A DNA stretch of 64,000 nucleotides from PALSA-612 sp963791225 (GTDB lineage: Bacteria > Actinomycetota > Thermoleophilia > Gaiellales > Gaiellaceae). The stretch's first letter is position 1. Every line of letters begins with the position of its first letter. The stretch lies in the NCBI GenBank assembly GCA_963791225.1, contig CAWBRV010000003.1, positions 1,643,308 through 1,707,307 on the forward strand. Direction: 5' to 3'. The translations under genes and the position numbers were made by a program. Below the pieces are notes generated by a model. It saw nothing but the letters and a program-made list of their open reading frames with translations, was not told where the DNA came from and did not search any database. Positions 49,770 through 58,603 of the stretch are shown here, piece by piece.

Positions 49770-49802
49770 GGCCGTAGGGGTGGCGCCCGCCGCCCTGGCG
49801 CC

Positions 49803-49808
49803 TAGAAT
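49803..49808 (+). promoter_or_regulatory. -10 box of the 75-aa gene
   Basis: TAGAAT, 6 nt before GTG(49815). Confidence 0.5.
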
Positions 49809-49814
49809 CAGACG

Positions 49815-50042
49815 GTGATCTACTGCGTCGTCCCGCAGGAGCTCGTCGATGAGCTCTACGACAAGCTCGTCTCCTACTACGAGAAGAATCCCGACGTGAC
49901 GGTCATCGTCGACCGCCGTCGCGGAGTCGACCGGCGCCACGCGACCGGCGGGTCACGCGACGAGCGGCGGGTCACGCGCGACCGGCGACGCGCACGGGTG
50001 ACGGGCACGTTCCCGAGCGTCGAGGTTTCGAGCCCCGGCTAG
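49815..50042 (+). CDS. Small basic protein
   Basis: 75 aa. The N-terminal half (IYCVVPQELVDELYDKLVSYYEKNPDVTVIVDRR) looks like a small alpha/beta fold; the C-terminal half is Arg-rich (RRGVDRRHATGGSRDERRV, TRDRRRAR). It might bind nucleic acid, but no family is recognised. Leaderless GTG start. Confidence 0.7.
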   Translation: MIYCVVPQELVDELYDKLVSYYEKNPDVTVIVDRRRGVDRRHATGGSRDERRVTRDRRRARVTGTFPSVEVSSPG

Positions 50043-50045
50043 ACT
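50040..50045 (+). promoter_or_regulatory. -10 box of the aldehyde dehydrogenase gene
   Basis: TAGACT overlapping the preceding stop region, 7 nt before GTG(50053). Confidence 0.5.
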
Positions 50046-50052
50046 CGCGTCC

Positions 50053-51546
50053 GTGGCGACAGCGGCCCGGACGTTCCAGAACTTCATCGGCGGCGAGTGG
50101 GTAGACGCCGCCGGCGGCGAGACCTTCGAGAGCCTGAGCCCGGCGACGGGCGAGGCGATCGGGACGTTCCCGCGCTCGGGCCCGGAGGACGTCGACCGCG
50201 CGGTCGGGGCGGCCAAGGACGCCTACCGCAGCTGGCGGCTCGTCCCCGCGCCGAAGCGGGGCGAGATCGTCTTCCGGTTCGCGGCACTCGTCGCCGAGCA
50301 CAAGCAGGAACTCGCCGAGCTGATGACGCACGAGATGGGCAAGGTGCTCGCCGAGGCCGGGGGAGACGTCCAGGAAGCGATCGACATGAGCTACTACATG
50401 GCCGGCGAGGGCAGGCGCCTGCACGGCCAGACGACGCCCTCCGAGCTCCCCGACAAGTTCAACATGAGCGTCCGGATGCCGATCGGCGTCGTCGGCGTGA
50501 TCACCCCCTGGAACTTCCCGATCGCGATCCCGTCCTGGAAGATCGTGCCGGCGCTCGTCTGCGGCAACACGGTCGTGTTCAAGCCCGCGAACGACACGCC
50601 CGCGCTCGGCGAGCGGTTCGTCGAGCTGCTGGCGGAGGCGGGTGTCCCGGACGGCGTCGTCAACGTCGTCCACGGGTACGGGCGCGACGTCGGCGACCGG
50701 ATCGTCCGCCACCCAGACGTCCCGGTCGTGACGCTGACCGGCTCGCGCGAGACCGGCGTCGCCGTGCTGAAGGCGGCCGCGGACCACCTGAAGCACGTTC
50801 ACGTCGAGCTCGGCGGCAAGAACGGGATCATCGTCATGGAGGACGCCGACCTCGACCTCGCCGCCGACGGCATCCTCTGGTCGGCCTTCGGCACCTCGGG
50901 GCAGCGCTGCACCGCCGCGAGCCGCGTGATCGTCCACGAGCGCGTTTACGACGAGCTCGCGGGCAGGCTCGTCACCGCCGCGGAGGCGATGCGCCTCGGG
51001 CCGGGCTGGGAGCCGGACACCGACGTCGGGCCGGTCATCAACCGCAAGGCGTTAGAGAAGATCCACTCGTACACGGAGATCGGGACCGGGGAGGGAGCGG
51101 AGCTCCTGACCGGGGGCGAGGTCGCGACCGGCAACGGGCTCGACCGCGGCTTCTTCTACCGGCCGACGATCTTCGGCGGCGTCGAGCCGCAGATGCGCAT
51201 CGCGCAGGAGGAGATCTTCGGCCCGACGACTGCGCTGATCCGCGTCAAGGACTTCGACGAGGCGATCCGAGTCGCGAACGGCATCCGCTACGGCCTGTCC
51301 TCGTCGATCTTCACGGGCGACGTCAACCGCGCGTTCCGCGCGATGCGCGACCTCGAGGCCGGGATCACTTATGTGAACGCGGGGACGATCGGCGCCGAGG
51401 TGCACCTCCCCTTCGGCGGCACGAAGGACACCGGCAACGGCCATCGCGAGGCGGGACAGGCGGCGCTCGACGTCTTCACCGAGTGGAAGTCGATCTACGT
51501 CGACTACTCGGGCAAGCTCCAGAAAGCGCAAATCGACAACTCGTAG
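50053..51546 (+). CDS. NAD(P)-dependent aldehyde dehydrogenase
   Basis: 497-aa ALDH superfamily enzyme. Cofactor segment GVITPWNFPIAIPSWK, general base Glu-252 in VELGGKNG, nucleophile Cys-286 in GQRCTAASR, and the EEIFGPTTALIRV block. Closest in layout to ALDH7-like/alpha-aminoadipic semialdehyde and related dehydrogenases, but the specific aldehyde cannot be fixed. Three bases separate it from the RNase HI gene, so they share a transcript. Confidence 0.92.
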   Translation: MATAARTFQNFIGGEWVDAAGGETFESLSPATGEAIGTFPRSGPEDVDRAVGAAKDAYRSWRLVPAPKRGEIVFRFAALVAEHKQELAELMTHEMGKVLAEAGGDVQEAIDMSYYMAGEGRRLHGQTTPSELPDKFNMSVRMPIGVVGVITPWNFPIAIPSWKIVPALVCGNTVVFKPANDTPALGERFVELLAEAGVPDGVVNVVHGYGRDVGDRIVRHPDVPVVTLTGSRETGVAVLKAAADHLKHVHVELGGKNGIIVMEDADLDLAADGILWSAFGTSGQRCTAASRVIVHERVYDELAGRLVTAAEAMRLGPGWEPDTDVGPVINRKALEKIHSYTEIGTGEGAELLTGGEVATGNGLDRGFFYRPTIFGGVEPQMRIAQEEIFGPTTALIRVKDFDEAIRVANGIRYGLSSSIFTGDVNRAFRAMRDLEAGITYVNAGTIGAEVHLPFGGTKDTGNGHREAGQAALDVFTEWKSIYVDYSGKLQKAQIDNS

Positions 51547-51549
51547 CCT

Positions 51550-51954
51550 GTGAAGGCGAGGCTCTTCACCGACGGCGGGGCCCGCGGAAACCCCGGACCG
51601 GCCGCGTTCGGCTACGTGATCGAGGACGGGGACGGGACGGTGCTCGCGAGGCGCGGCGAGGCGATCGGCGTCGCCACGAACAACGTGGCCGAGTACCGCG
51701 CCCTCCTGGCCGGCCTCGAGCGCGCGGCCGAGCTGGGTGTCGACGAGCTCGAGGTCGTGTCGGACTCGGAGCTCGTCGTCAAGCAGATGCGAGGCGAGTA
51801 CCGCGTCAAGAACGCGGCGCTGCGGGAGCTGTCCGTCGAGGCGGCCCGCCTCGCTCGGCGGGTCGGGCGCGTGACGTACACGGCCGTCAGGCGCGAGCAG
51901 AACGAGCTCGCCGACCGGCTCGTGAACGAGGCGCTCGACGCCGAGACGGCCTAA
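51550..51954 (+). CDS. Ribonuclease HI-like protein
   Basis: 134 aa, one RNase H fold. The acidic catalytic residues are visible in FTDGGARGNPGPAAFGY (first Asp), NVAEYRALLAGL (Glu), VVSDSELVVKQM (Asp) and NELADRLVNEAL (C-terminal Asp). Short RNase HI-like proteins of this type degrade RNA in RNA-DNA hybrids. GTG start 3 bp after the ALDH stop; last chromosomal gene before tRNA-Gly and the integrated element. Confidence 0.9.
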   Translation: MKARLFTDGGARGNPGPAAFGYVIEDGDGTVLARRGEAIGVATNNVAEYRALLAGLERAAELGVDELEVVSDSELVVKQMRGEYRVKNAALRELSVEAARLARRVGRVTYTAVRREQNELADRLVNEALDAETA

Positions 51955-52014
51955 GGGCCCGCCGGGGCCTCGAACGGAAGCCCGGAAACGCGTGGCTATA
52001 CTTGGCCCGCTCGG

Positions 52015-52091
52015 GCGGATGTAGCTCAGTTGGCTAGAGCGTCTGCTTGCCATGCAGAAGGTCGTGGGTTCGAATCCCATCATCCGCTCCA
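52015..52091 (+). tRNA. tRNA-Gly (GCC)
   Basis: Acceptor GCGGATG/CATCCGC, D-arm GCTC..GAGC, anticodon stem TCTGC/GCAGA with loop TTGCCAT (anticodon GCC), T-arm GTGGG-TTCGAAT-CCCAT, discriminator T and encoded CCA. The 3' half (52045-52090) is the left copy of the 46-bp direct repeat that bounds the integrated element. Confidence 0.96.
52045..52090 (+). repeat. attL, 46-bp direct repeat
   Basis: Identical to 63760-63805; runs from the anticodon stem to the CC of the tRNA-Gly 3' end, a standard tyrosine-integrase target. Confidence 0.95.
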
Positions 52092-52097
52092 TTGAAA

Positions 52098-52119
52098 GCC
52101 CCGCTCAGGCGGGGTTTTT
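52098..52119 (+). terminator. tRNA-Gly terminator
   Basis: GCCCCGC-TCAG-GCGGGG stem followed by TTTTT. A near copy (GCCCCGCTCAAGCGGGGTTTT) follows the right att site at 63812-63832. Confidence 0.9.
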
Positions 52120-52158
52120 CTTTCGAAGGATGCTTGCAATTTGTTGCAGACGCTCTGC

Positions 52159-52178
52159 TTTGGAAACCGTTTGGAAAC
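52159..52178 (+). repeat. Integrase arm-type repeats, left
   Basis: TTTGGAAAC at 52159-52167 and 52170-52178 (11-bp period). Similar units occur at 63637-63656 and, inverted, at 62239-62258 between the xis and int genes. Confidence 0.6.
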
Positions 52179-52204
52179 GGGAGCCGGAAGCATGAGCCGC
52201 CGCG

Positions 52205-52375
<171 letters not shown>

Positions 52376-52434
52376 GGACGCGACGGCGTCTTTCTTCTGG
52401 GGGAGTCCGTGGGAGACTCTGGTCGGGAGCCACT

Positions 52435-53289
52435 TTGGACGAAGAGCTTCAGCGTCGGGCAGTCGCAATCGCGATGCAGTACCCAGGGGCACTGGACGGG
52501 AGCCTGGAGGACTCCTGGGATCAGATCTGGCTGCGTCTGGGGGAGGAGTTGGGTTGGCCGACGCTCGCGAAGATCGATGCCGAAGCGCTGCGTAACGGGA
52601 TTCGCGTCGCGGTCGAGATGGAACATGTGCGCGAGGCAGTTGGGGTCGACCAAAACCTGAGGTTCAGTGACCTAGACGAACAGACCCGGGAGCGCATTCA
52701 GGCTCTCGTTGCCCGGACTCGGCTGGCTTCGGGGGAGGTGTTCGACGGTTCTCGTTGGGTTGGCCCGTTGCTGAAGGAGGGCGCGAGGGAACGGCTCAAG
52801 AACGTGCAGAAAGAGTGGCAGCGTCAGCAAGCGGGCGGACTCCATCCTGCCTTTTCCGTTTCTGTCTGGGATTTTGACGACCGCTGGATTCAGCCAATGG
52901 GGGTTTGGGGGTCCCCGCCCTCTCTCGAACGAGTTGAAGGGACGCTGATCGCGCTCAGAGCGCCAGCGACCTGCAGGGCTGTGCGCCTTCCTACGCCATC
53001 TGGTCGCAACTGGTTCGATCCGGGGTCGAGGCTGCCGTTGAGGCTGGCGCTCGAAATCGCCCTCTCGATGGGGGACTCCAGGGACCAGATCCTTCTCTGC
53101 TTACCCGGCCGCCTCGGCTATCCAAGACCACGAGGGCGGAAGCTGTGTCGTACACCGGGCTTCGGCCTGAGACCCTCCTTGTGCGCCAGTTGTGCGCCAG
53201 TGAGCGCCGGTGAAGAGCGGCTTCCCGCGGATCTGAGCGAACGGAGCTTGAACACCGGACCGGGAACTACGCCGTCTCCAACGGTCTAA
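52435..53289 (+). CDS. Hypothetical protein running into the arm-repeat region
   Basis: 284 aa from TTG(52435); ATG(52474) is an alternative. The N-terminal 130 residues look genuine (AIAMQYPGALDGSLEDSWDQIWLRLGEELGWP, SDLDEQTRERIQALVART). The last 45 residues are a translation of the TGTGCGCCAGT repeats and adjoining conserved end sequence, so the original gene was probably truncated there. No domain recognised. Confidence 0.5.
   Translation: MDEELQRRAVAIAMQYPGALDGSLEDSWDQIWLRLGEELGWPTLAKIDAEALRNGIRVAVEMEHVREAVGVDQNLRFSDLDEQTRERIQALVARTRLASGEVFDGSRWVGPLLKEGARERLKNVQKEWQRQQAGGLHPAFSVSVWDFDDRWIQPMGVWGSPPSLERVEGTLIALRAPATCRAVRLPTPSGRNWFDPGSRLPLRLALEIALSMGDSRDQILLCLPGRLGYPRPRGRKLCRTPGFGLRPSLCASCAPVSAGEERLPADLSERSLNTGPGTTPSPTV
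53180..53239 (+). repeat. Arm-type repeats, right-end type, Sec attachment site
   Basis: TGTGCGCCAGT at 53180-53190 and 53191-53201, variant GAGCGCCGGT at 53202-53211, then GAAGAGCGG and more. 57 of 60 bases match the block at 45723-45782. It ends 98 nt before the tRNA-Sec 3' end; the Trp equivalent is 97 nt. Confidence 0.85.
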
Positions 53290-53309
53290 CCGTGCGGTGT
53301 CTGGCTTAA

Positions 53310-53373
53310 CGGAGCGGCGCCGGAGTCGAACCGACCCAGCCGTGGGTTGCACGGCCTTAGTGGTTTTGAAGAC
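53310..53373 (-). pseudogene. 3' part of a selenocysteine tRNA gene (selC fragment)
   Basis: On the minus strand: anticodon loop CTTCAAA (anticodon TCA), ACCAC, a long extra arm GCCGTG-CAACC-CACGGC, T-arm GTCGG-TTCGACT-CCGGC, an 8-bp acceptor half GCCGCTCC and discriminator G. The long variable arm, TCA anticodon, 8-bp acceptor and G73 together identify tRNA-Sec. The 5' half is replaced by element sequence: AGAGT cannot pair with ACCAC. It is therefore an attachment core, not a functional tRNA. Confidence 0.8.
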
Positions 53374-53410
53374 TCTGCTCGTTTGGCTCAACCACGGCGT
53401 CTGCGGGCTG

Positions 53411-53433
53411 TGTGCGCCAGTGTGTGCGCCAGT
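53411..53433 (+). repeat. Arm-type repeats, left-end type, Sec attachment site
   Basis: TGTGCGCCAGT at 53411-53421 and 53423-53433, exactly 37 nt after the tRNA core, as in the tRNA-Trp element. The intervening sequence (CTCGTTTGGCTCAACCA) is also shared. Confidence 0.85.
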
Positions 53434-53578
53434 ACGGTCGCACCTGCGCTCGGCTTAGTCGGTCACGGTCAATGGTGGTTTCGTTGCTGTTGTTGGAGGG
53501 TTTGTGGATACTGGCGCCAACCCTTTTTGGCATGAGGGCTTTTTCCGTGGCGCGGTGTTGGTTGTGCAACCGGGAAGG

Positions 53579-55069
53579 ATGAGCGTTATGTGGAGGCGAG
53601 GATCGGGTCGGCGGACACTGTCGGGGCTGTCGTTGCTCGTGGTGGCAGTGGTGGTCGCTGCGGTGGTGTTGTCGTTTGGTGCCGGCGCGGCTTTCGCTGG
53701 TGGGACGGTCAACTGTGCGCCGTATGGGTCGGACACAGTGGCGACGGTGAACGCGGATGCCGGCTCGGGCGCGGTGGCGATCAATGGCACCTGTACGGGG
53801 CAGGTGGTGATCGGCGCGGGTGTGACCGTGACCTTACAGTCGGGTGTCCATCCGGGGATCCTGGATGGTGGTGCTACCGGTTCGGCGGTGTCGATCGGTA
53901 GCGGCTCGAACCTGACGGTTCAGAACTTGACGATCAGGAACGGCTCCTCGGGCTTCCTTGGTGGCGGCGTCGACATGGTGTGTTGTTCGAGTACGTTGAA
54001 TCTGTCGAACGCGGTGGTGAGCGGGAACACGGCCGTCGCCGCCGGTGGCGGCGTTTACGTGAACGGCGGGACGGTCAACGCGGTTTCTTCTCAGGTGAGC
54101 GGCAACTCGTCGTCGTTTGGCGCTGGCATTGAGGCGGAGGTCGGCTCGACCGTCAACTTGACCAACTCGACCGTGAGCGGGAACTCGAATGGGGTTGGCG
54201 GTGCCGGCGGGGGGATCGCCCTGGACTCGTCCACCGGGACGCTGATCGGTTCGACGGTCAGTAACAATCAGGCGGCGTATGAGGGCGGCGGCTTGTTGGT
54301 CACGAACTCTTCCGTGTTGCAGGTGACCGGGTCGACGATCATCGGCAACCAGGTGACGCAGGTCCTTAACATCTACGGTGGCGGCGGCATCTGGATGGCT
54401 GACTCCCAGGTCTCGCTCGGCTCGACCCGTGTGACCGGGAACATTTCCGCCGACTACGGCGGCGGCATCGCCTACTACGGGCACAACCAGGCCCAGCAAG
54501 GTCTGACAGTGACGAACTCGACGATCGACCACAACAGGGCCGCGTTCTCGGGTGGCGGCATCTACACCAAGGCCGAGTTTGGTGATGCGACAGTATCGCT
54601 GGATCACTCGACGATCTCGTTCAACAAGGTGTTGGACGGCGACGGCGGCGGCGTCTCCAACTACGGTGCCTGCTTCAAGACGGCCAGCCTGCTCGCGACC
54701 AACTCGGCCTTCGGCGGCAACCTGGCCACCAGCGGTGAAGGTGGCGCCATCTACAACTCGAACGGCGTCGACGGCTGCGCCAACAACGGGACAGCGCTGG
54801 TGACGTTGTCGAACACGTCGGTCGGCCGGATCCAGCACACGCTCAACCCCGACCGGGCGCTTTATGGCGGCGGCATCTTCAGCGAGAACGGCGACGGTTC
54901 CTCGAACGTGGCGCTGCTACCGGGGACGGCCGTGGCCGGTAACCAGGCGATCGTGAACGGCGGCGGGGTGTTCAACTGCGGCGGCTCCACACTGACGATC
55001 GTGCCCGGGGCGCTGATCTTCCTCAACCAGCCCAACAACCTGATCAACACGCTCCTCTGCCCGCCCTAA
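53579..55069 (+). CDS. Secreted right-handed beta-helix protein
   Basis: 496 aa. Signal peptide (SLLVVAVVVAAVVLSFGAGAAFA), then about fifteen beta-helix rungs rich in Gly, Ser and Asn with recurring patterns such as SGNTAVAAGGGVYVNGGTVN, STVSGNS and GGGI, resembling Chlamydia PMP-type and pectate-lyase-like surface proteins. No anchor or catalytic motif visible. Two GTG/ATG alternatives exist (53504, 53588); ATG(53579) or ATG(53588) with GGAAGG is favoured. It is followed by a 15-bp hairpin. Likely an adhesin or surface cargo of the element. Confidence 0.8.
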   Translation: MSVMWRRGSGRRTLSGLSLLVVAVVVAAVVLSFGAGAAFAGGTVNCAPYGSDTVATVNADAGSGAVAINGTCTGQVVIGAGVTVTLQSGVHPGILDGGATGSAVSIGSGSNLTVQNLTIRNGSSGFLGGGVDMVCCSSTLNLSNAVVSGNTAVAAGGGVYVNGGTVNAVSSQVSGNSSSFGAGIEAEVGSTVNLTNSTVSGNSNGVGGAGGGIALDSSTGTLIGSTVSNNQAAYEGGGLLVTNSSVLQVTGSTIIGNQVTQVLNIYGGGGIWMADSQVSLGSTRVTGNISADYGGGIAYYGHNQAQQGLTVTNSTIDHNRAAFSGGGIYTKAEFGDATVSLDHSTISFNKVLDGDGGGVSNYGACFKTASLLATNSAFGGNLATSGEGGAIYNSNGVDGCANNGTALVTLSNTSVGRIQHTLNPDRALYGGGIFSENGDGSSNVALLPGTAVAGNQAIVNGGGVFNCGGSTLTIVPGALIFLNQPNNLINTLLCPP

Positions 55070-55086
55070 CCCGACCCTGACCGGTT

Positions 55087-55129
55087 CCTAGCCGGGAGGG
55101 CCGGCGCTGAACTTGCCCTCCCGGCTAGG
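55087..55129 (+). terminator. Hairpin after the beta-helix gene
   Basis: Perfect 15-bp inverted repeat (CCTAGCCGGGAGGGC / GCCCTCCCGGCTAGG) with a 13-base loop, 18 bp after the stop. Confidence 0.75.
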
Positions 55130-55249
55130 ACGTTCCGCGTCGGGTTGTGAGCCGTCCGAGCCAGCCTGGCATTCCGGTTGCCTTTCGTGGTGGAGATGCG
55201 CGGGATTCTCGTCGCAAACAACTCCGAAACGAGAGGATCTCCCGAGGAC

Positions 55250-56677
55250 GCCTGACACGGACGGGTGTGCAGCGGTACCGGCCGGGACGTACACCGGCAT
55301 GGCCGTTCTCGTCCGCCGCGGAACCTGCACGTTCCTTGTCAAGGCCAACAACGCGCAGAACGGCGGCGCAGCCGCCGTCGTGCTCTACAACAACGTACCC
55401 GGGGCGCTCAGTCCCACGGTGGCCGGCTTCCCGGTGGTCACGATTCCCGTCGTCGCCCTCTCCGGCACGGACGGCACCGCCGTCCACAACGCCATCGTCT
55501 CAGGCCCACAGACGTGGAACTGGACGACTGGCACCGTCAGTACCCCGAACCCGACTGAAGGGACGATCTCGGACTTCAGCTCGTGGGGACTCAACGCCGA
55601 GCTGACGCTCAAACCGGACATCGGCGCACCCGGCGGCTCGATTCGCTCGACCTACCCGATCGAGCTCGGAAGCTACGCCACGCTCAGCGGCACATCGATG
55701 GCTTCTCCTCACGTTGCCGGTGCCGTGGCGCTGCTTCTCGAGGCTCATCCCGGCACGAAGGCGAGTGATGTCAGGGACATCCTCCAGAACAGCGCCGACC
55801 CGAAGAACGTTTTCGGGCAGTCATACCTCGATGCCACGCACCGACAGGGTGCCGGCATGCTCGACATCATGGGCGCCATCAACGAAACGACGATGCTCTC
55901 CCCGGGCAAGGTCTCGCTCGGCGAAGGCAACGGCGGCTCGGCGAAGATCAAGCTCACGAACTCGAGCGGGACGCCGGTCACGTACGACCTGTCCAACGAG
56001 CCGGCGGCGGGAACAACGGGCAGCACGTTCTTGCCGGTTTACTCGACGGTCTACGCGTCGGTGAGCTTCAGCTCGCCGAGCGTGACCGTCCCGGGCAACG
56101 GTGCTGCGAACGTCACGGTCACGATCACACCGAACCCGGCAATGCCCGACAAGGGCATCTACGGCGGGTACGTCAAGTTCACGCCGCAGGGCGGTGACAG
56201 GAATACCGCGTGCCGTACGCCGGCTTCAAGGGCGACTACCAGTCAATCCAGGTGCTCACACCGGTGACCGGCAAGGGGTACCCGTGGCTCTCGCGGCAGT
56301 CGGGCGCCACCCTCGTCCAGGTACCTCCGGCGAGCAGCGTGTTCACATTCGCCGACCCGTTCAGCATGCCGCACTTCACCATGCACTTCGACCACCCGGC
56401 ACGCAGCCTGGCGATCGACGTCTACAACGCGTCGAACGACAAGTGGATGGGGACCGCGATAGTCAGCGACTACCTGTCGCGGAACAGCACTTCCACGGCG
56501 ATCTCCGACTTCCCGTGGGACGGCACGGCGAAGAAGGGTCAGGGCAACAGCTACGGCAACGCCGGACCCGTGCCCAACGGGACGTACTACGCCAAGCTGA
56601 CGCTGACGAAGGCACTCGGCACGAAGACGGACGTCGAGACGTGGACGTCTCCCACCTTCGTCATCAACCGCCCATAG
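55250..56677 (+). pseudogene. Subtilase (S8) protease remnant with PA domain
   Basis: The readable part contains a protease-associated domain (GTYTGMAVLVRRGTCTFLVKA, AVVLYNNVPGA), the catalytic Ser region GTSMASPHVAGAVALLLEAHP, and an Fn3-like C-terminal domain. The N-terminal prodomain and the Asp and His catalytic blocks are absent: similarity starts abruptly near 55250. A single-base deletion at about 56200 shifts the frame from GGYVKFTPQGGD to EYRVPYAGFKGDYQSIQVL, which then runs to the stop at 56677. Clearly inactive; in its intact form a secreted cell-wall subtilase. Confidence 0.85.
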
Positions 56678-56697
56678 CCAGGGCGTAGCAACCGATC

Positions 56698-56729
56698 AGC
56701 GAGAGGGCCGGGCAACCGGCCCTCTCGGC
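56698..56729. terminator. Hairpin after the subtilase remnant
   Basis: GAGAGGGCCGG-GCAA-CCGGCCCTCTC (56701-56726), perfect 11-bp stem, between two convergent genes. Confidence 0.75.
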
Positions 56730-57253
56730 TACACCACAGGCGCAGTCTTCTGCGTCGGCGTGCAACCGGCCAACGTTCCACTCCAAATGATCGAGAGCTC
56801 GGCGGCGATCTGCTTTGTCGAGCGGCCCTGCTCCAGTAGGCGAAGCACCTCGACTTGACGGGGGGTGAGATGCGGGTGGGGCGCTGTGGGCGTGTCGCCG
56901 GGGCGTTCCTCGAGCAGTCCGAAGACGCCGACTACCCGTTCACCGTTCATCAGCGGCACCGAGCTGAGCTCCACGGCGACCCGAGTGCCGGCGGTCGAGA
57001 CCAGGAAGCCGGTCGTCTCTGTGGCTGGGGAGGTGCCGAGCATCTTCTGGGTGAACAGCTCGCTGGCGCGTCGGGTCTCCTCGGGCGCGACGACGGAGGT
57101 GTAGTGACGGCCCCGGATGTCGCCGAGAAGCCGCTCGGCTGCCGGATTGATCCACCGGACGACTCCGGTCGTGTCGAGCACGTAGCTGGGGACGCCGACG
57201 CTGTCCAGAGCCTGCTCGACGTCGCCGCCGACTGCCAGGCCAGTCGCCATCAC
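56729..57253 (-). pseudogene. PAS-LuxR regulator truncated in the HTH
   Basis: 174-aa frame. PAS domain (VLDTTGVVRWINPAAERLLG, FLVSTAGTRVAVELSSVPLMNGERVVGVFGL) followed by LTPRQVEVLRLLEQGRSTKQIAAELSI, the first two and a half helices of a LuxR HTH. After this the sequence changes to IWSGTLAGCTPTQK, unlike any HTH recognition helix, so the last helices have been replaced at about 56785. DNA binding should be lost. The truncation abuts the subtilase remnant, which implies a rearrangement join. Confidence 0.75.
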
Positions 57254-57278
57254 GGAAGTGTGGCTGATCCGCGGCTGT

Positions 57279-57316
57279 CACGTAGGGCCCGCAGGAGAAC
57301 GTGCGGGCCTTACGTG
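57279..57316. terminator. Long hairpin between two minus-strand genes
   Basis: 15-bp stem (CACGTAGGGCCCGCA with TGCGGGCCTTACGTG, one G-T pair) located 12 bp beyond the secreted-protein stop. Confidence 0.75.
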
Positions 57317-57327
57317 AGATTGGTGCG

Positions 57328-58104
57328 CTAGTTCGCCTTCCAGAGTCGGGTGGCGTTGAACTGCACTGCGGGAGTGCCGGCGAAGTCCGCGGCGGGGTTC
57401 ATCGCACCGTCCGTCCACGCATGGGCTTCGGTCGAGCCGACGCTCGGCCCGTCAGCGAAGCCGATGTTCAACGAGTCGTACGGACCCGCAACTTGCAGAG
57501 GACTCGTTCCGTAATCGCGGGTGTTGTACGAGATCTCGTACACAACCGTGTTCGGGAGCGTGACCTTCCCGGCGAAGTCGAAGCTGACGTCGTTCGCCAG
57601 ACCGTTGAAGCAGGTCGACGAGGCGGCGTCGTACCACTTGCCCGCGTTCTTTTCCACGCCACTGTCTTTGCAGTGGCTGGGGTCAGTCGAGGGGCGGTAG
57701 GGGATGCTGAACGTTTGCGTCGACGAGGCCAGCTGCTGCGTGCGATCCGCGTTCCAGATCGTCAGCGTGATCGGCTGCGAGAACGTCGCACCCGGCTGCG
57801 TGACGCAGTCCTTGCCAGACCAGCTGCCGTGCTGGCAGGCCCAGCTGCTCATCGTCACGACGACGTTCGTGAGCTTGCGCGGGCCGTTCGCGAAGGTGAT
57901 CTTGTCGCCCAGGCTGCGGAATGCGTACGCCTCCGGCCCGAAGCTGGGAATGTTCCCCGGCGCACCGGCGGGCGTGCTGTCGTAGATGACGCCTCCGTTG
58001 TTGAACGCAACCGCGCTCCCGGCGATGCCGTTGGACGCAACCGCGCTCCCGGCAACCACACCAACAGCCGCCACGACGAGCGCAGCAATAACTAGACGCC
58101 TCAT
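57328..58104 (-). CDS. Secreted protein of unknown function
   Basis: 258 aa. Signal peptide (RLVIAALVVAAVGVVAGSAVA), then a beta-rich domain with VIYDSTPAGAPGNIPSFGPEAY, PRKLTNVVVTMSSWACQHGSW, TLPNTVVYEISYNT and a GPYDSLNIGF segment. Four Cys probably form disulfides. Resembles the substrate-like secreted proteins often found in actinobacteria; no enzyme motif visible. AAAGGAAGG precedes the ATG. Part of the element's surface-protein cargo. Confidence 0.75.
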   Translation of the reverse strand: MRRLVIAALVVAAVGVVAGSAVASNGIAGSAVAFNNGGVIYDSTPAGAPGNIPSFGPEAYAFRSLGDKITFANGPRKLTNVVVTMSSWACQHGSWSGKDCVTQPGATFSQPITLTIWNADRTQQLASSTQTFSIPYRPSTDPSHCKDSGVEKNAGKWYDAASSTCFNGLANDVSFDFAGKVTLPNTVVYEISYNTRDYGTSPLQVAGPYDSLNIGFADGPSVGSTEAHAWTDGAMNPAADFAGTPAVQFNATRLWKAN

Positions 58105-58603
58105 GCGCCTTCCTTTCGTCTCTGTGATTGAAACCGCACCACGCCCGACCCCGATGTGCCGCGTTCATCGCGGCCCCACGGTCGTGACGTCGTCGGTCGT
58201 CCTACTTCATACGAACCACGATATCGCCGCGCACCGGCGCCGTCAGTGACCCGAATAGGTCAATCCCGCCCGAACCACCGACCGGCTCTGACATGACCAA
58301 GTCGGGACCTCCGAGCGATCAAGCTCTGACTGAGGGTCGCCGACTGGCTGGAGCGTCCGAGTGCACCTGACACCCCTACTGCGATCTGAGACGCCTGCAG
58401 CTCATTCTCCCTCCCAGCCGGGGTTCGGACTCCATGCGCGGGCGCGTACGTGCGCGGGCGCGGGTGCGCGAGGGGCACGTGTGCGTCGACCTAGCTCGAC
58501 GCCAAGCACCTCGAGCTGATTCACCCTCCTTCCCCGCCCCCTCACGCGAGCGCGAGTGTAGGTCCGGCGCAGGAGATCGCTCGAGTTCGGCGTAGCCGGA
58601 CTG
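58105..58603. other. Intergenic stretch without a supported gene
   Basis: About 500 bp between divergent genes for secreted proteins. Short frames only; no tRNA, arm repeat or recognised motif seen. It must contain both promoters. Confidence 0.5.
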
